Source of the DNA: Roseateles chitinivorans | Lineage (GTDB): Bacteria > Pseudomonadota > Gammaproteobacteria > Burkholderiales > Burkholderiaceae_C | DNA length: 64,000 bases | Direction of reading: 5' to 3' | Assembly (NCBI RefSeq): GCF_002761755.1 | Contig: NZ_PEOG01000008.1 | Coordinates: 62,001 to 126,000 of the forward strand | Shown here: positions 31,001 through 39,672 of the stretch, piece after piece | Numbering within the stretch: position 1 is the stretch's first letter | Layout: every line of letters begins with the position of its first letter | The notes under the pieces: generated by a model | Seen by the model: the letters and a program-made list of their open reading frames with translations, nothing else | What the model was told of the DNA's origin: nothing | The model's database searches: none | Made by a program: the position numbers and the translations under genes

Positions 31001-31915
31001 CATGGTCGGGCCGACATACTTCTGCCGCGAGCGCAGCACGCCGCCGTCGCGAGAGAGAGACCCATCATTGAGGTAGCCGAAGGCGCTGAAGCGGATTTGG
31101 CTGGAGTAGTTCTGGATCAACCCCTCAGGCTTGAAGATGGTGTTGTTGGCGTAAGACTTACAGTTCTTCTCGAGATCGAGCCCCGAGGTCTTGTCGCAGA
31201 CGCGCGCACGGATGTCGACGATGTAGGAGACGCTGTCATCCCACGTCTTGGCGGCGGGATCGAAACCAACACCAGATCCGCTGTTGTTGTTGCCGCTGTT
31301 CGTGATGCGCATGCTCACGCCCAGCCCCTGGATCCGCATCTTCAGCCCGCCCCACGTCCCCTTGGAGTTGATCAGTGGCGTGGCACCGGCGATGACGGTG
31401 CTCGAGGTGATCGAACGGTCGGGGAAATTGTTGATGCTGCCTTGACCGCTCGCATAGGCCTTCTGCAGCACAGTGGCCCTGGTCGTATCAACAACGCGAG
31501 AGCCGCCGGTGAGCGCCCAGCGGAACGGGTCGATCGTCTGCATCGACGCGTAATTGAGGAAGTTGCCGCTCCACTTCTTGGCGCACACGTGGTTGTTGGC
31601 CAAGGCCGTTGGCGCGAAGTGATTGACCTTGATCGCGTCTGGATCGGAACTGGTGTCGGCGAGCCGGTAGTCGTAGCACTTGTTTGGATCGAAATACCCG
31701 AGGTAGGTGGAGGCCGGGTTGTACGTGTTGTCGGTGTGCGCATTGCTCACTGCGGTTGGGTATTCCACCGATAGCGCCAGCGCCAGATTGCCTGGCACCG
31801 CCACCGAGGCAAAGACAGGTTTGTCGGACAGCGCCGTTTGCGCGCTTGCCGCCGACACCAAGGCCAGCAGGGCGGCCACGCCGCTCAGGCGCAAGAAAAG
31901 ACGAGAGGGGGACAT
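28064..31915 (-). CDS. pilY1: Type IV pilus tip adhesin/assembly protein PilY1
   Basis: A 1283-residue secreted protein with signal peptide ending SAASAQ (about residue 25). The N-terminal half has conserved betaproteobacterial PilY1 blocks (GYFDPNKCYDY, CAKKWSGNFLNYASMQTIDPFRW). The C-terminal third is the PilY1/PilC beta-propeller (YLVVGTNAGVVHVINGS, VVGGLGKGGRSVYALDL, YGGDLRGNVWRADL). Two departures from Pseudomonas-type PilY1: no von Willebrand A MIDAS (DxSxS) is seen, and the DxDxDG calcium loop usually just before YAGDLxGN is replaced by YPDLSAAVVES. The C-terminus has a Cys-rich knot (TCKEGDPTCNVCPQGDPLC). The ATG at 31915 is preferred because it begins the signal peptide. It is last in the operon, 13 bases after pilX. 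Confidence 0.9.
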   Translation of the reverse strand: MSPSRLFLRLSGVAALLALVSAASAQTALSDKPVFASVAVPGNLALALSVEYPTAVSNAHTDNTYNPASTYLGYFDPNKCYDYRLADTSSDPDAIKVNHFAPTALANNHVCAKKWSGNFLNYASMQTIDPFRWALTGGSRVVDTTRATVLQKAYASGQGSINNFPDRSITSSTVIAGATPLINSKGTWGGLKMRIQGLGVSMRITNSGNNNSGSGVGFDPAAKTWDDSVSYIVDIRARVCDKTSGLDLEKNCKSYANNTIFKPEGLIQNYSSQIRFSAFGYLNDGSLSRDGGVLRSRQKYVGPTMPVPGGDPVSNPLTEWDAATGIMRNNPNVDETASPKINDIADMKAYYGVDVSYSGVMNYLNKFGSSNSYKTYDPVGELYYAVLRYFRNQGNVTSYSAPSSTSTRAAQADGFPVISEWRDPMQYSCQKNFILGIGDVNTHADRNLPGATGSSEPTKPTEVTNDKAFDAVEWTNRVGKLSGVNASLGNVQGYGGCCNNNGALIAGMAYWANSTDIRPDSDADPNSAGKQTVQTYWLDVLEFSTYKTNNQYYLATRYGGAQLPNDFAPLTQTTDLPQSWWHTGGSTDLVGSQLRPDTYFTSAKADQMVDGLAAAFTSIASRMKAYSTAFSTASQQITSVGVASYATQYDAKEWTGEVIASTLSAAEDTTATRQVEAWKFTQKLKGQLAGTGWKSNRYMVTYDTAAKAVVPFLETSLSADMKNALATPYASTATVTDYVNYLRGDRTNESSKFRVRAELVGDIVNSKVTVVAPPSLTLSEGANPGYSDYKTKFKARPNYLVVGTNAGVVHVINGSLTGDTAGREIFAYVPGALYKGPSSPSTPSVDGLAALGNPNFNHRFYIDARPTVADVDFGFTGGKRGTADWRTIVVGGLGKGGRSVYALDLTDLSGVTSEGAAASKVLWEFTTGEMGFLYGEPVITKTATHGWVVLVPTGHNNGSGKASIFMLNPKTGELITTISADKLSDDATGADPAGLNQLTPFYPDLSAAVVESVYGGDLRGNVWRADLRSGSSGYPNLVKVARAVGPNNTPQPITTAVVPIGDTTTYRRFLAFGTGKMLFANDINSTQLQRLYGIVDGTVAKFSNSGDAPTNTAFPITSANLVQLTDLTQKANIDYKTKSGWYFDLPSGYRVLSDPTYFMNIAAFSATLPSSADACNPGGTSRVYLIDLSTGQTQFANNAAYLDPGFAVTDMLFMKTDKSVDLVLSGSTASAANKTCKEGDPTCNVCPQGDPLCRAKPNQGGTVGTKILNWREIPLRNSTNGTL

Positions 31916-31928
31916 GGTGAGCCTCTGC

Positions 31929-32543
31929 TTAATCCAAGGTGGTGAACGTGCTCTGGTAGAACGAGTACGCGTTGTGCGGACCAGTGACACGCACTGTGAT
32001 TCGGTAGGTCGGTTGCGGCGGCGCGACCGGATTGTTCTGCTTGGGACCGAAGTTGTTCGCCCGCCCAAGCACTTGACAGTGAGACGCCGAGAAGGTGCCG
32101 GGGTTCACGCACAGCCGGTCGATGAGGTAATGCACGGTGATGCTGTCGCCGTCCATCTTGATTTCGTTGGCCGAGCTGCCCAGACCGCCAAGGGCGCCTG
32201 CGGTCGTGGTGTCCAGCAGTGCCAGCGGGATGCCGGAAGCGTCGCTGGCGAGCATGGTGGCGCTGTAGTTCTGAGCCGGGTTGCTGACCATGCGCGCGGC
32301 GGCGACGCCGAGGGCGCCAGTGGGAGACAACGCGTTGGCGGCCAGGCGAATCGCCCGCTCTCCCTGGTTGGTCATCTCGCGCTTGAAGCCGAAATAGCCG
32401 ACGCTGGCAAGCGTGACGTTCATCGACTTCATCGCCGCGGCTGCGCCGATGAGCAGCACGGCGAGGGTGATCAGCGCGATCACCATGATCACGCCGCGTT
32501 GGCGGCGCGCAAGTGGTGGAAGGGACGGAGCGAAGGATCGCAT
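31929..32543 (-). CDS. pilX: Type IV pilus minor pilin PilX
   Basis: A 204-residue minor pilin. The N-terminal RRQRGVIMVIALITLAVLLIGAAA has the class III leader cleaved after Gly, but the expected Glu at mature position 5 is absent, as is usual for PilX/GspK-like proteins. The rest is a globular domain with cysteines in RLCVNPGTFSASHC. The ATG at 32543 gives a leader of normal length; an in-frame ATG at 32633 lies inside pilW. It primes pilus assembly together with PilV, PilW and PilY1. Confidence 0.85.
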   Translation of the reverse strand: MRSFAPSLPPLARRQRGVIMVIALITLAVLLIGAAAAMKSMNVTLASVGYFGFKREMTNQGERAIRLAANALSPTGALGVAAARMVSNPAQNYSATMLASDASGIPLALLDTTTAGALGGLGSSANEIKMDGDSITVHYLIDRLCVNPGTFSASHCQVLGRANNFGPKQNNPVAPPQPTYRITVRVTGPHNAYSFYQSTFTTLD

Positions 32544-32592
32544 TGGAGGCCTCGGAGAAGGGGCGTCGTGACTACGGCGGGACGGCGGCCGA

Positions 32593-33816
32593 TCACGCTG
32601 GCGGAACGCGCGCGGGGGCAGTGACGATGGCATTGCGCAATGGAATCGTCAGCTCGATCAGGCGATAGTTGCGCCGCTGCTCAGCCGCCGGCAGCCGGAT
32701 GAGCATCTGCATCGCCGGCGGCAGTGACGAGAACATCGTGAAGGTTCCCGGCGAGACCAGCGTATCGCCTTCGCGCTCGATCCGGTCGCCTCGCACCAGC
32801 ATTGAGATGCTGACAGCGACGATGTTGGACGCCAGTGCTGGATTGGCGTTGTTGAGCCCATTGGCGTTGTAGGGAGCGTTGGCGGGATTGACCCACGCGG
32901 AGATCACGCCATCGTTGAGCCCGGCGGCGTCCACGCCGAAGCGGACCCGCATGTCCACGACGTTGTCCGCCAGCGGCACCGGCAGGTCGGCGTTGGGGAT
33001 GTTGTTCAGTTGCAGGATGTCGTAGGCCACCAGTTGCCGGTTGGCGCTGACGCCCAGCAACTGAAAGCGCGGCTGGTTACCCACGACGTTGCCCAGGTTC
33101 GAGACGCTCAGCGGCGCGTTCACGCCATAGGAAACAAGGCTGTTCGCGTTCACGCCCGGGGCGTAGAACTCGCCATCGAGCGGCACCCCCGTTACGGTCG
33201 AGCCGACGAAGTTCGGTCCGACCTGCGTGATGAGGCAGGGGCGGGCCAATTCCGTGAGCATCAGGAGGTCACCGCTTCGAATGCCCAGCGTGTTGTTCAT
33301 CGTGAAGGTGTTCACCTGCACGGAACCGGCGACTACCTCCTGGGGGGTTTCGCTCAAGCCGGCCGAGGTGGTCATGAACTGGACGACGTCCGACGGTCCG
33401 TTGCCAAAGCCGGCATCCGCGCCGACACCGGAATACACGACGACCGGGCTCACGTTCACTGTGCCCGGCACAGCCTGGAACGGGGCAGGGAACGGCGTCA
33501 GACGCGGCAGGATCTGGGCCCCATTGCGAATGGCATTCAACTGGCACCCAAAGGTCAGGCCGGCGTTCTGGAACAGACCCGAACCGATGCTTCGGAACTG
33601 ACGGTCCAGTTCATAGGCCAGGTAACCACTGCTCTGCGCGAGGTCGGAGGTGCTCGAGTTCTGGCGCTTCGACTTCTCGAACATGTTCATCATGACGCCC
33701 AGCGCGGTCATGAGAATCAGGCCGATCGTCATGGAAATCAGCAGTTCGATCAGGGTGAAGCCCTGGCCGGTGTGGCGCGTGCGCGCAAGCGGGGAGGAAC
33801 GGCGGTGCATCGTCAT
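32593..33816 (-). CDS. pilW: Type IV pilus minor pilin PilW
   Basis: A 407-residue prepilin-like protein. The class III signal is HTGQGFTLIELLISMTIGLIL, cleaved after Gly with Glu5 present. The large C-terminal domain is rich in Asn and Val. The ATG at 33816 (the next Met is two codons on) follows the pilV stop by two bases, so translation is coupled. PilW belongs to the tip complex with PilV, PilX and PilY1. The long in-frame extension upstream is the out-of-frame copy of pilV. Confidence 0.9.
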   Translation of the reverse strand: MTMHRRSSPLARTRHTGQGFTLIELLISMTIGLILMTALGVMMNMFEKSKRQNSSTSDLAQSSGYLAYELDRQFRSIGSGLFQNAGLTFGCQLNAIRNGAQILPRLTPFPAPFQAVPGTVNVSPVVVYSGVGADAGFGNGPSDVVQFMTTSAGLSETPQEVVAGSVQVNTFTMNNTLGIRSGDLLMLTELARPCLITQVGPNFVGSTVTGVPLDGEFYAPGVNANSLVSYGVNAPLSVSNLGNVVGNQPRFQLLGVSANRQLVAYDILQLNNIPNADLPVPLADNVVDMRVRFGVDAAGLNDGVISAWVNPANAPYNANGLNNANPALASNIVAVSISMLVRGDRIEREGDTLVSPGTFTMFSSLPPAMQMLIRLPAAEQRRNYRLIELTIPLRNAIVTAPARVPPA

Positions 33817-33818
33817 GA

Positions 33819-34229
33819 TTAGTTCAGCCGCACGTCGGTGTAGTACACGCGGTCCGCGCCTGCGGGGGTTTTCCAGCGAATCGTGATGCGCGACGTGTTC
33901 CCGAGCGTTGCGGTCGGGGCGTCGCCGACCGCGCCCACGGCGTTCACGAGGCCGGAGGCCGCGACGCGCTGGGTCCACGCCGCGATCGTCGGCGGATTGC
34001 GTGTGTTGTAGAGCCACATGTCGTTGGCGAGGTCGGCGGCCAGCGTCGCGGCGCGCTGGTTCTCATCAGCGCCGGCGCTGGCCTGTGAGGCGCGCGCCAT
34101 CAGCGCCACCAAGCCGACGATCCCGATCGTCATGACCAGCATCGCGACCATCAGTTCAATCAGTGTCATGCCTCTGGCAGGTACCGACGAACGGCGGCGC
34201 GCCGGGCGCAGGAGGTGAGTCGTTTTCAT
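33819..34229 (-). CDS. pilV: Type IV pilus minor pilin PilV
   Basis: A 136-residue prepilin-like protein with ARGMTLIELMVAMLVMTIGIVGLV, a class III signal with Gly cleavage site and Glu5. It is a short form of PilV. Its start overlaps the fimT stop by four bases, and its stop is two bases before pilW. Confidence 0.9.
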   Translation of the reverse strand: MKTTHLLRPARRRSSVPARGMTLIELMVAMLVMTIGIVGLVALMARASQASAGADENQRAATLAADLANDMWLYNTRNPPTIAAWTQRVAASGLVNAVGAVGDAPTATLGNTSRITIRWKTPAGADRVYYTDVRLN

Positions 34230-34861
34230 TGGGTCGCTGCCTTGTTGACGGCCGCGCAGCCGTCCGGTTCCGAATCCGACAACAGTCGCTCCCGGTCACA
34301 CAGGCGCACCGTGCCGCCCAGGGTCACCCAGACAGACAGCTTCTTCTGGTTGGGGGCCGTCACGCTGGAGTCGATCCAGTAGATCGAATTGCCGTCGGGA
34401 TTGACGTTGCAGGAGGTCCCTGCCACCGGTGCATTCAGCATCAGCGGGCGGCCGTTGGGACCGAAGCAGACCGCGGTCGGTCCGGTGATGGTGATGTTGG
34501 AGGTTGAATCGGTCACCGAACCGCATTGGAGCGGCTGCGTGGGGGCGGGTTGCGTGATCAGCGGATTCTGGATCAGCTGGACCACCCAGTAACGTCCGGT
34601 GGCGGATGCCTCCGCATTGAGGCTGCAAGTGGAATCGGCGGTGCGGTAGAAGACCACCGGCTGGTAAGACTTGATGGCTTGCGCCTGAGCATTGCGCAGG
34701 CTGGTGGCCAACGAACTGCCCGCGGTCCGCACCTGGGCGCTGGCGGCCCACGACCTCATCGCCGGCGCAGCCAGGGCCGTCGTCAGGCCGATGATCGCCA
34801 GGACGATCATCAACTCGATCAGCGAAAACCCGCGTGGTGCGCGGCGCCTGGCTCTTAGCAT
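34226..34861 (-). CDS. fimT: GspH/FimT family pseudopilin
   Basis: A 211-residue prepilin with [27 protein letters not shown], then the FimT/GspH hallmark [19 protein letters not shown]. Several cysteines in the globular domain could form two disulfides. FimT initiates minor-pilin complexes and in some species binds DNA for uptake. Its start overlaps the pilE-like gene stop by about seven bases. Confidence 0.88.
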   Translation of the reverse strand: MLRARRRAPRGFSLIELMIVLAIIGLTTALAAPAMRSWAASAQVRTAGSSLATSLRNAQAQAIKSYQPVVFYRTADSTCSLNAEASATGRYWVVQLIQNPLITQPAPTQPLQCGSVTDSTSNITITGPTAVCFGPNGRPLMLNAPVAGTSCNVNPDGNSIYWIDSSVTAPNQKKLSVWVTLGGTVRLCDRERLLSDSEPDGCAAVNKAATQ

Positions 34862-35313
34862 GTCTCACCCTTCACCATGACCCAGCGCGAGGTGCAGGAG
34901 TTCCAGCCGGTGGGAGCCTTGGTCGTCCTCTGGGCGCCTGCCTGGTCGATCGTGAACTCGAAGCCCGACAGCAGGTTGTCCGAACTGCCCGCCGTCAGGA
35001 GGTAGGTGCCCGCGCCCAAGTTGCTGCAGGTGATATTGAACTTGCCGACTTTTCTTCCGTCGGTGCAGGGGGGGGTGGCGCCGCCGCTGGCTTGATAGGT
35101 CCGGAAGTTTTGGTAGTAGGCCTCCATCTCGGTCCGCATCATGGTCAGCCCCGTGGCGGCATCCGTAAGCGCACCACGGATGTAATAGGCCCGATAGCTG
35201 GGCAGCGCGATCGCGGCCAGGATGCCCACGATGGCCACCACGATCATCAACTCGATCAGCGTGAAACCACGCGACGCGGACCGGCGTGCCGGCGACGAAA
35301 AGTTCCCAGACAT
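34855..35313 (-). CDS. pilE: Type IV pilin, PilE/ComP-like
   Basis: A 152-residue type IVa pilin-like protein with [28 protein letters not shown], the canonical leader and hydrophobic helix. Cysteines at about 83 and 95 and a C-terminal pair ([13 protein letters not shown]) resemble PilE minor pilins of the fimT-pilVWXY1E cluster. It could be a minor pilin (PilE) or a ComP-like pilin rather than the major subunit PilA. It is first in this operon, whereas PilE is usually last. An AGGAG ribosome site lies 8 bases upstream. Confidence 0.85.
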   Translation of the reverse strand: MSGNFSSPARRSASRGFTLIELMIVVAIVGILAAIALPSYRAYYIRGALTDAATGLTMMRTEMEAYYQNFRTYQASGGATPPCTDGRKVGKFNITCSNLGAGTYLLTAGSSDNLLSGFEFTIDQAGAQRTTKAPTGWNSCTSRWVMVKGETC

Positions 35314-35692
35314 AAGCGCTCCTGTTTGCTGAAATTATCGGCAGCCGCCCCTGGAAGGCGAGGCCGCTCGTCGTGCCTCGGATTCCGCCCGTCTCGCGGC
35401 GACCTTCGAATGTGACGTCCGTCACGGTTTGGCGTCCGTCGACGCCTCCGGCGAGCGTCGCCGGGCGACTCGCACACCGGCCCCGCTGCTCGGCAAGCCA
35501 CGCGCGCGAGCCAATTGTGACCAGGGGTTACGCGTTGCGGAGCCCTCGACCCCGGCGTCAATCCCCCTTCATCGGGCTGTCGCATATCGCCACCCCGCCC
35601 CAGGTGTCCTCCGGCATCAATTCGGGCTTTACCCTATGATCCCGGCTCCCGGACGCCTGCCGCCCGGCATCGTCCCGGATCTATTCCAAGAA
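35314..35692. other. Divergent intergenic region pilE-like/mlaF
   Basis: This 379-base stretch shows no supported gene. On the minus strand a GATAAT box (35334-35339) lies about 20 bases before the pilE-like start. On the plus strand a TATGAT box (35635-35640) lies 52 bases before mlaF. Neither has a good -35. Confidence 0.55.
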
Positions 35693-36535
35693 ATGGCATT
35701 CACCGATCCCCATTCCTCCCCTGACGCCCGCCCGCTGATCGAGGTGAAGGGCGTGACTGTCGGTTATGGCGACCGGGTCATCCTGAAGGACGTCAATGTC
35801 ACTTTGCCGCGCGGCAAGGTGATGGCCCTGATCGGATCCTCCGGCGGTGGCAAGACGACGCTGCTGCGGCTGCTGACCCGGCAACTGCGTCCGCAGTCGG
35901 GGCAGGTGCTGTTCGACGGCCAGGACCTGGCGCCGATGGACCAGACGCAGCTCTACGCCCAGCGCCGGCGGATGGGCATGCTGTTCCAGTTCGGTGCCCT
36001 GTTCACCGACCTGAGCGTCTTCGAGAACGTTGCCTTCCCGCTGCGCGAGCACACCCGCCTGCCCGAGCCGATGATCCGCGACCTCGTCCTGATGAAGCTC
36101 AATGCGGTCGGCCTGCGCGGTGCCCGCGACCTGATGCCCAACGAGGTGTCGGGCGGCATGGCGCGTCGCGTAGCGCTGGCGCGCGCGATCGCGCTCGACC
36201 CGGACCTGGTGCTCTACGACGAGCCTTTCGCCGGCCTGGATCCCATCTCGCTGGGCGTCACCGCCCGCCTGATCCGCGACCTGAACGACGCGCTGGGCCT
36301 CACCAGCGTCATCGTTTCGCACGACATCCATGAGACCTTCGGCATCGCCGACCATGTGGTGATGGTGGCCAATGGCGGGGTCGTCGCCCAAGGCACGCCG
36401 GAGGAGCTGCGGCACAGCAGCGATCCGCTGGTGCACCAGTTCGTCAATGCCCAGTCCGATGGCCCGGTGCGCTTCCATCAGCCCGCCAGGCCGGTGCGCG
36501 AGGACTTCGGACTGCCCCAGGAGATCTCCGCATGA
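35693..36535 (+). CDS. mlaF: Phospholipid ABC transporter ATP-binding protein MlaF
   Basis: A 280-residue ATPase of the MlaFEDB inner-membrane complex, which moves phospholipids between the inner membrane and MlaC. Walker A is GSSGGGKTT, the Q-loop region is [20 protein letters not shown] (typical of Mkl/MlaF), the signature is VSGGMARRV and Walker [14 protein letters not shown]. The ATG at 35693 gives a normal N-terminus; 35636 is an in-frame alternative. The stop overlaps mlaE (ATGA). It begins the mlaFEDACB operon. Confidence 0.93.
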   Translation: MAFTDPHSSPDARPLIEVKGVTVGYGDRVILKDVNVTLPRGKVMALIGSSGGGKTTLLRLLTRQLRPQSGQVLFDGQDLAPMDQTQLYAQRRRMGMLFQFGALFTDLSVFENVAFPLREHTRLPEPMIRDLVLMKLNAVGLRGARDLMPNEVSGGMARRVALARAIALDPDLVLYDEPFAGLDPISLGVTARLIRDLNDALGLTSVIVSHDIHETFGIADHVVMVANGGVVAQGTPEELRHSSDPLVHQFVNAQSDGPVRFHQPARPVREDFGLPQEISA

Positions 36536-37311
36536 TCGGCCTTGCGACCTCCATCGGGCGCGGCCTGCGCCTGAAGCTCGGCGACTGGGGCTGGTCGGCG
36601 AGGCTGCTCGGCGCCTTGCTGCTGCACCTGGGCGCCTGCCTGCGCCGCTTCGCGCTGGTGCGGGAGCAGATCTATTTCCTGGGCAATCGCTCGCTGTCCA
36701 TCATCGGCGTGTCCGGGTTGTTCGTCGGCTTCGTGCTGGCGCTGCAGGGCTACTACACCCTGCAGCGTTACGGCTCGGCGGAGGCCGTCGGCCTGCTGGT
36801 CGCGCTCAGTCTGGTGCGCGAGCTCGGACCGGTGGTGGCGGCGCTCCTGTTCGCGGGTCGCGCCGGTACCTCGCTGACCGCCGAGATCGGTCTGATGAAG
36901 GCCGGGGAGCAGCTCAGCGCCATGGAGATGATGGCGGTCGACCCGGTGCAGCGCGTACTGGCGCCGCGCTTCTGGGCCGGCTTCATCGCGATGCCCTTGC
37001 TGGCGGCGGTGTTCTCGGCGGTCGGCATCATCGGCGGCTGGCTGGTCGCCGTGCCGCTGATCGGCATCGACGCCGGCTCGTTCTGGTCGCAGATGCAAGG
37101 CGGCGTCGACGTGTTCAAGGACGTCGGCAACGGCTTCGTGAAGAGCGTGGTGTTCGGCGTGACCGTCAGTTTCGTCGCGCTGCTGCAGGGTTATTCCTGC
37201 AAGCCCACGCCCGAAGGCGTGTCGCAGGCGACGACCCGCACCGTGGTGTTGTCCTCCCTTGCGGTGCTGGGTCTGGACTTCATCCTGACCGCCATGATGT
37301 TCTCGATCTGA
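36532..37311 (+). CDS. mlaE: Phospholipid ABC transporter permease MlaE
   Basis: A 259-residue permease of the MlaE/YrbE family. It has an N-terminal amphipathic interfacial segment, then about five helices with the conserved [21 protein letters not shown] and [21 protein letters not shown] blocks. It forms the dimeric membrane core to which the MlaD hexamer docks. It overlaps mlaF by four bases; mlaD follows after 61 bases. Confidence 0.94.
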   Translation: MIGLATSIGRGLRLKLGDWGWSARLLGALLLHLGACLRRFALVREQIYFLGNRSLSIIGVSGLFVGFVLALQGYYTLQRYGSAEAVGLLVALSLVRELGPVVAALLFAGRAGTSLTAEIGLMKAGEQLSAMEMMAVDPVQRVLAPRFWAGFIAMPLLAAVFSAVGIIGGWLVAVPLIGIDAGSFWSQMQGGVDVFKDVGNGFVKSVVFGVTVSFVALLQGYSCKPTPEGVSQATTRTVVLSSLAVLGLDFILTAMMFSI

Positions 37312-37372
37312 CGCGCCGCGCGCGGACCATCGAACCGACAACTGAAATCAAGAGTTCTTCTGGAGTTGCCTG

Positions 37373-37861
37373 ATGCAATCCTCTCGTTATGACGCGCTGG
37401 TCGGGTTCTTCGTGCTGCTGGGCGGCGCCGCCCTGCTGTTCCTGGCCCTGAAGGCGGGCAACCTGCTGACGCTGAATTTCCAGGACACCTACACCGTCAC
37501 CGCCAAGTTCGACAACATCGGCGGCCTGAAGCCGGGCGCGGCAGTCAAGAGCGCCGGCGTCGTGGTCGGCCGCGTGGGCGGCATTGCCTTCGACGACAAG
37601 AGCTTCCAGGCCCGGGTGATCCTGAACATGAACCAGGGCGTCGCGTTCCCCAAGGACAGTTCGGCCAAGATCCTCACGTCCGGCCTGCTGGGCGAGCAGT
37701 ACATCGGACTGGAGCCGGGTGCGGAAGAAAAGAACCTCGCCGCAGGCGACATCATCACGCAGACGCAGTCGGCAGTGGTGCTGGAGAACCTGATCGGCCA
37801 GTTCCTCTATAACAAGGCGGCCGATGCCTCCGCGGCGCCGGCCTCGGGAGAGAAACCATGA
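37373..37861 (+). CDS. mlaD: Phospholipid-binding MCE protein MlaD
   Basis: A 162-residue protein with one N-terminal helix (about residues 9-27) and a single periplasmic MCE domain (YTVTAKFDNIGGLKPGAAVK...GVVVGRV, LLGEQYIGLEPG). Family members form a hexameric ring that passes lipid through its pore. A GGAGTTGCCTG ribosome region precedes the ATG. The stop overlaps mlaA by four bases. Confidence 0.94.
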   Translation: MQSSRYDALVGFFVLLGGAALLFLALKAGNLLTLNFQDTYTVTAKFDNIGGLKPGAAVKSAGVVVGRVGGIAFDDKSFQARVILNMNQGVAFPKDSSAKILTSGLLGEQYIGLEPGAEEKNLAAGDIITQTQSAVVLENLIGQFLYNKAADASAAPASGEKP

Positions 37862-38922
37862 CCACCACCACCACGACCGGCCCCGCGCTCAGAGCGCGAC
37901 GGACCGACCTTGCGGCCGCGTTGCTGAGCGCGGCGCTCCTGGGTGCTGCGGCGCCCGCGATGGCCCGGTTCCAGGCCGACCCGGTGATCGCGCCGCCGCT
38001 GGATGTGGCGCTGGCGACGCCGCTGGCGCTGACGGCGCCGGTGCCGGCCGAATTGAGACAGGCCGCCGCCGACGACATCGATGCCGCTGGCAAGGCGGCG
38101 AGCGCTGCGGACGAAGCGCCGGAAGGCCAGGATCAGGCGGCATCGGCCCCGGCCTCGGGTTCGGCCGCCGAGCCGGCCGTGGCGGGCCAAGCCGGTGCGG
38201 CCGCGGCGGCCGCCGATGCGCCGGCGCCCGGTCCGCGGGTGCGCAACCGCCTCGATCCGTGGGAACGCTGGAACCGGAAGGTCTTCAACTTCAACGAGAA
38301 GCTGGACGAGCATGTGCTGCGTCCGGTCGCCACGGCCTATTCGGATCTCGTGCCGCAGCCCGCGCGCCAGGCCGTCGACAACTTCTTCGGCAACTTCTCG
38401 GACGCCTGGTCGGCCGTGAACCTGTTCCTCCAGGGGCGCTTCAAGAACGGTGCGTCGCAGACGATGCGCGTTGCGGTGAACTCGGTGTTCGGCATTGCTG
38501 GCCTGATCGACATCGCCACGCCAGCGGGCCTGGAGAAGACCTCCGAGGACCTGGGTCGTACGCTCGGCTACTGGGGCGTCAAGACCGGGCCGTACATCGT
38601 GTGGCCGCTGCTGGGACCGTCCTCGCTGCGGGACTCGGTGACGCTGCCGGTCAACGCCTACTACTCGCCGGCCTACCTCTTCGACGATGGCGAATACAAG
38701 TTCGCGATCACCGCGCTGCAGGTGATCAACACCCGCGCCAACCTGCTGCGGGTGACCGACATGCTGGATGGCATCGCGCTGGACAAGTACACCTTCGTTC
38801 GCGACGCCTACCTGCAGCGCCGCAACATCAAGTCCCACAAGGAACAGCAGGAAGACGATGACGACGATTACGAAGTCATCACCCCGGACGAGAAGCCGGT
38901 CAACCCGCAGGGCGACCGCTGA
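37858..38922 (+). CDS. mlaA: MlaA/VacJ family outer-membrane phospholipid channel, non-lipoprotein form
   Basis: A 354-residue MlaA homologue. The family core starts near residue 130 (RLDPWERWNRKVFNFNEKLD) and includes RFKNGASQTMRVAVNSVFGIAG, LGYWGVKTGPYIVWPLLGPS and DSVTLPVNAYYS. MlaA normally is a lipoprotein that extracts mislocalised phospholipids from the outer leaflet. This one has no cysteine anywhere. A signal peptide ending APAMA-R (cleavage near residue 36) is followed by a roughly 90-residue Ala/Pro/Glu-rich linker, then the core. The C-terminus is acidic (EEDDDDDY-like). It overlaps mlaD (ATGA); mlaC follows after 101 bases. Confidence 0.9.
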   Translation: MTTTTTTGPALRARRTDLAAALLSAALLGAAAPAMARFQADPVIAPPLDVALATPLALTAPVPAELRQAAADDIDAAGKAASAADEAPEGQDQAASAPASGSAAEPAVAGQAGAAAAAADAPAPGPRVRNRLDPWERWNRKVFNFNEKLDEHVLRPVATAYSDLVPQPARQAVDNFFGNFSDAWSAVNLFLQGRFKNGASQTMRVAVNSVFGIAGLIDIATPAGLEKTSEDLGRTLGYWGVKTGPYIVWPLLGPSSLRDSVTLPVNAYYSPAYLFDDGEYKFAITALQVINTRANLLRVTDMLDGIALDKYTFVRDAYLQRRNIKSHKEQQEDDDDDYEVITPDEKPVNPQGDR

Positions 38923-39023
38923 CCCCGGCAACCACCGGTAACGCCCGCGGGGGCCGGTGAACCGGCATCGGACCTGCTACGTTGTGGGCCGGTCCGTGTC
39001 ATGAAGAGAGAGAAAGGACAAGC

Positions 39024-39668
39024 ATGAATGCCACCAAACGACTGCTGCTGAACGCGATCGTGTCGATCGCCGCGCTGAGCCCGCTGGCCTCGTTCGCCGC
39101 GGACAACTCGACGCCGGATCAACTGATCCGCCAGCTGTCCATCGAGACCCTGGACGCCGTCAAGAGCGACAAGGCGATCCAGTCCGGTGACGTCAACAAG
39201 GTCATGGAGCTGGTCAACACGAAGGTGATGCCGCACGTGGACTTCCAGCGCATCACCTCCTCGGCCGTCGGCCGCTTCTGGCGCCAGGCCACGCCCGAGC
39301 AGAAGCAGCGTCTCCAGGACGAGTTCAAGACCCTGCTGGTGCGCACCTATGCCGGGGCGCTGACGCAGGTGAAGGACCAGACCATTGCGATGAAGCCGAT
39401 GCGCGCCGCGCCGGAAGACACCGAGGTGGTCGTGCGCACCGAGATCCGTGGCAAGGGCGACCCGATCCAGCTCGACTACCGCGTCGAGAAGACCGATGGC
39501 GGCTGGAAGATCTACGACGTGAACGTGCTGGGCATCTGGCTGGCGGATCAGTACCGCAACAGCTTTGCGCAGGAGATCAACGCCAAGGGCATCGACGGCC
39601 TGATCAAGTCGCTGGCCGAACGCAACGCCCGTCCGGCGCCGGCGGCCTCGGCCGCCAAGAAGGGCTGA
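39024..39668 (+). CDS. mlaC: Periplasmic phospholipid carrier MlaC
   Basis: A 214-residue soluble carrier shuttling phospholipid between MlaA and MlaFEDB. A signal peptide ends ASFAAD (about residue 25). Family blocks are VNTKVMPHVDFQRITSSAVG, RFWRQATPEQKQRLQDEFK and YDVNVLGIWLADQYRNSF. The ATG at 39024 follows a GAAAGGA ribosome site; an upstream in-frame ATG (38982) would spoil the signal peptide. mlaB follows after four bases. Confidence 0.94.
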   Translation: MNATKRLLLNAIVSIAALSPLASFAADNSTPDQLIRQLSIETLDAVKSDKAIQSGDVNKVMELVNTKVMPHVDFQRITSSAVGRFWRQATPEQKQRLQDEFKTLLVRTYAGALTQVKDQTIAMKPMRAAPEDTEVVVRTEIRGKGDPIQLDYRVEKTDGGWKIYDVNVLGIWLADQYRNSFAQEINAKGIDGLIKSLAERNARPAPAASAAKKG

Positions 39669-39672
39669 GGCG

